From Pseudomonas silvicola (GTDB lineage Bacteria > Pseudomonadota > Gammaproteobacteria > Pseudomonadales > Pseudomonadaceae): a stretch of DNA of 64,000 nucleotides. Every line of letters begins with the position of its first letter. The stretch's first letter is position 1. Made by a program: the position numbers and the translations under genes. Positions 62,090-64,000 of the stretch are shown here, piece after piece. Below the pieces are notes generated by a model. The model ran no database searches. It was not told the origin of the DNA and was given only the letters and a program-made list of their open reading frames with translations. The stretch spans positions 5,602,501 through 5,666,500 of the forward strand of contig NZ_CP093280.1 of the NCBI RefSeq assembly GCF_026651855.1, in the 5' to 3' direction.

Positions 62090-63394
62090 ATGCGCACCGC
62101 CGCCTCTGCATCGACGGCCCCCGCGGCCGCCGCCCGTTCTACCCATGCCCAGATCACCTGGCGGCTGATGCCGCTGTTGCTGCTGTGCTACCTGTTCGCC
62201 CACCTGGACCGTATCAACATCGGCTTCGCCAACATGCAGATGAGCAGCGACCTGCACTTCAGCGACACGGTGTACGGCTTTGGCGCCGGGCTGTTCTTCA
62301 TCGCCTACGCGCTGTTCGGTGTGCCCAGCAACATGGCCCTGGACCGCGTGGGCCCGCGACGCTGGATCGCCACCCTGATGGTGGTATGGGGCCTGCTGTC
62401 CACCAGCATGCTGTGGGTCGAGGGCGCCACCGGGTTCTATACCCTGCGCCTGCTGCTGGGGATGGCTGAAGCCGGGTTCTTCCCGGGCATACTGGTGCTG
62501 CTCAACCGCTGGTACCCGGCAGGGCGGCGCGCTCAGGTCACCGCGTTGTTCGCCGTTGCCGTCCCCATGGCCGGAGTCATTGGCGGGCCACTGTCGGGGG
62601 GCATTCTGCAGGGCTTTCATGACCTGGGTGGGCTGCGTGGCTGGCAGTGGATGTTCCTGATCGAAGGGCTGCCGGTGGTGGTGCTTGGCCTGGTGGTGCT
62701 CAAGGCCCTGCCCGACCACTTCGAAAGCGTCAATTGGCTCAGTGCCGAACAGAAGCGCGAATTGCGCACGCAAATGGACGGAGAGGAACAGCGCAAGTCC
62801 ATCACCTCCCTGAGTGGCATCGTTCGCGATGGCCATGTGTGGTTGCTGGTCGCCATCTATTTCGCGGTGATGCTGGCAGTCAACACCCTGGCCTTCTGGA
62901 TGCCGACGCTGATACACGGCGCGGGCATCGGCAGCGATGGCCAGGTGGGCCTGCTCAGCGCCGTGCCGTACCTGGCCGGCTGCCTGTTCATGCTCGGCTG
63001 CGGGCGTTCCTCGGACCGCCGCCGTGAACGCCGCTGGCACCTGTGCGTGCCGCTGCTGATGTCGGCGCTGGGCATTGCCGTGGCCGGCATCGCGCCCGGC
63101 CACGCGCCCCTGGTGATGACGGGTCTGGTGGTCGCCGGCATGGGCGCCAGCGCCGCATTGCCGATGTTCTGGCAACTGCCACCGGCCTTTCTGGCCAACA
63201 ACACCCAGGCAGCCGGCATCGCCATGATCAGTTCGTTCGGCAGCATCGCATCGTTCCTGGCGCCTTACCTGATCGGCTGGATGCGCGACACCACCCACAG
63301 CACGAGCCTGGCGCTGTACGTGCTGGCGGTGTTCATTGCCCTGGGTAGCCTGCTGGTGCTGCGCACCGAAGCCCGGGTGGTCAACCCCGCCTGA
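62090..63394 (+). CDS. MFS transporter, ACS type (HpaX-like)
   Basis: A 434-residue major facilitator with twelve predicted helices of the anion:cation symporter family. L-D-R-I-N-I-G-F-A-N, G-V-P-S-N-M-A-L-D-R-V-G-P-R and [15 protein letters not shown] are typical of HpaX/NicT/tartrate carriers. By position opposite the hydroxylase it should import 4-hydroxyphenylacetate or a related aromatic acid. ATG 62090 follows GGAA; ATG 62075 would add five residues and is the alternative. A porin gene follows in the same direction. Confidence 0.88.
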   Translation: MRTAASASTAPAAAARSTHAQITWRLMPLLLLCYLFAHLDRINIGFANMQMSSDLHFSDTVYGFGAGLFFIAYALFGVPSNMALDRVGPRRWIATLMVVWGLLSTSMLWVEGATGFYTLRLLLGMAEAGFFPGILVLLNRWYPAGRRAQVTALFAVAVPMAGVIGGPLSGGILQGFHDLGGLRGWQWMFLIEGLPVVVLGLVVLKALPDHFESVNWLSAEQKRELRTQMDGEEQRKSITSLSGIVRDGHVWLLVAIYFAVMLAVNTLAFWMPTLIHGAGIGSDGQVGLLSAVPYLAGCLFMLGCGRSSDRRRERRWHLCVPLLMSALGIAVAGIAPGHAPLVMTGLVVAGMGASAALPMFWQLPPAFLANNTQAAGIAMISSFGSIASFLAPYLIGWMRDTTHSTSLALYVLAVFIALGSLLVLRTEARVVNPA

Positions 63395-63438
63395 CCCGGC
63401 CATCGCGAATTTCACAACAATAACAAAGGAATCGCCCC

Positions 63439-64000
63439 ATGCCCCCACGCCTGTTTCGCCGCACGGCGGGCGCCAGCCTGTGCGCGGCGCTCGCGCCGCT
63501 CGCCGCCCACGCCGACTTCATCCAGGACAGCAAAGCCAGCCTGGAACTGCGCAATTTCTACCTCAACCGCGATTTCCGCCAACCCGGCGCCAGCCAGAAC
63601 ATGGCCGACGAATGGGCTCAGGGTTTCATCCTGCGCATGACGTCGGGCTATACCGAAGGCCCGGTGGGCCTGGGCCTGGACGCCCTGGGGGAAGTGGGTG
63701 TCAAGCTGGACTCCAGCCCCGACCATCGCGGCACGGGGCTGCTGCCCTACGGCGCCAGCAACCAACCGGCCAATGACTTCAGCGAGCTGGGCGTGACCGC
63801 CAAGGTCAAAGTCAGCCAGACGGTGCTCAAGGTCGGCACCCTGCTGCCGCAACTGCCGGTTGCCGCTTACAACGACGTGCGCTTGCTGCCGTCCACCTAC
63901 AGCGGCGAGTTGCTGACCTCCCAGGACATCGCAGGCCTGACCCTCAATGCCGCACGCCTGACCCGGCAGAACCTGCGTGACTCCTCCGGCACCGACGACA
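63439..64000 (+). CDS. OprD family porin, 3' end cut by window edge
   Basis: The frame is open from ATG 63439 to the window end (187 codons seen of an expected 420 or so). AAAGGA lies eight bases upstream. A signal peptide is clear (cleavage near A-H-A-D), and the mature start F-I-Q-D-S-K-A-S-L-E-L-R-N-F-Y-L-N-R-D-F-R is the OprD hallmark, followed by G-F-I-L-R-M-T-S-G-Y-T-E-G-P-V-G-L-G-L-D and T-L-L-P-Q-L-P-V. Directly downstream of the HpaX-like permease, it likely takes up the same aromatic acid through the outer membrane. Confidence 0.92.
   Translation, partial: MPPRLFRRTAGASLCAALAPLAAHADFIQDSKASLELRNFYLNRDFRQPGASQNMADEWAQGFILRMTSGYTEGPVGLGLDALGEVGVKLDSSPDHRGTGLLPYGASNQPANDFSELGVTAKVKVSQTVLKVGTLLPQLPVAAYNDVRLLPSTYSGELLTSQDIAGLTLNAARLTRQNLRDSSGTDD

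Noticed and set aside
62051-63448. Open frame of 465 codons on the minus strand opposite the HpaX-like permease
   Set aside because: His/Gln/Ala-rich antisense shadow; the plus-strand protein has all MFS motifs.
63336-63776. Open frame of 146 codons overlapping the porin start
   Set aside because: Different frame from the OprD-type protein, which has a ribosome site, signal peptide and family motifs.

Overview
The window is chromosomal DNA of a Pseudomonas, most likely of the P. putida/P. fluorescens lineage. It is GC-rich, has typical Pseudomonas Shine-Dalgarno sites, an OprD-family porin, LysR-controlled sugar-acid clusters and REP-like hairpins. No rRNA, tRNA, CRISPR array, phage or insertion sequence was seen. 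It reads as an accessory catabolic region made of many small regulator/transporter/enzyme cassettes.

0-5 kb: end of a small lipoprotein gene, an SDR plus HCCA-isomerase pair, a large aminopeptidase P and a LysR regulator. 4.8-12.8 kb: a complete non-phosphorylating L-rhamnose pathway in one run (MFS permease, L-rhamnonate dehydratase, KDR aldolase, lactaldehyde dehydrogenase, lactonase, mutarotase, RhaT, L-rhamnose 1-dehydrogenase). It converts L-rhamnose to pyruvate and L-lactate. 12.9-17 kb: a LysR-controlled TIM-barrel/SDR/MHS-transporter cassette. 17-20.4 kb: an MFS permease, a 2-hydroxyacid dehydrogenase and a LysR regulator. 20.6-23.6 kb: three glycosyltransferases (GT2-like, GT28-like, GT4).

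23.7-26 kb: a cytochrome b561 diverging from a Tat-type FAD enzyme that closely resembles the membrane L-amino acid deaminases of Proteus; two perfect hairpins lie between them. Then a mercaptopyruvate sulfurtransferase, a TetR-controlled RND efflux system with its outer-membrane factor, and a GH3 glycosidase.

36-41.5 kb: nucleoside salvage. rutF-deoC run one way and tsx-cdd-nupC-deoA the other, with a similar RutR-like operator upstream of each. 42-47.3 kb: a Ser/Gly-rich secreted protein, a small unknown protein, an MFS exporter, and an HprRS/CusRS-like two-component system diverging from a HbpS/GlcG-like protein and a periplasmic hydroxyisourate hydrolase, with a near-perfect HprR/CusR box between. 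47.3-53.8 kb: an SDR remnant, LysR, IclR, an EmrAB-type efflux pump with its outer-membrane factor, and a scrambled LysR pseudogene.

53.8-64 kb: AGE-family isomerase and SDR; an amine or amino acid oxidation set (FAD oxidoreductase, RidA, ornithine-cyclodeaminase-like protein) with a divergent AraC regulator; then a two-component p-hydroxyphenylacetate 3-hydroxylase diverging from an HpaX-like permease and an OprD-type porin that runs off the end. These may form a tyramine/4-hydroxyphenylacetate module.
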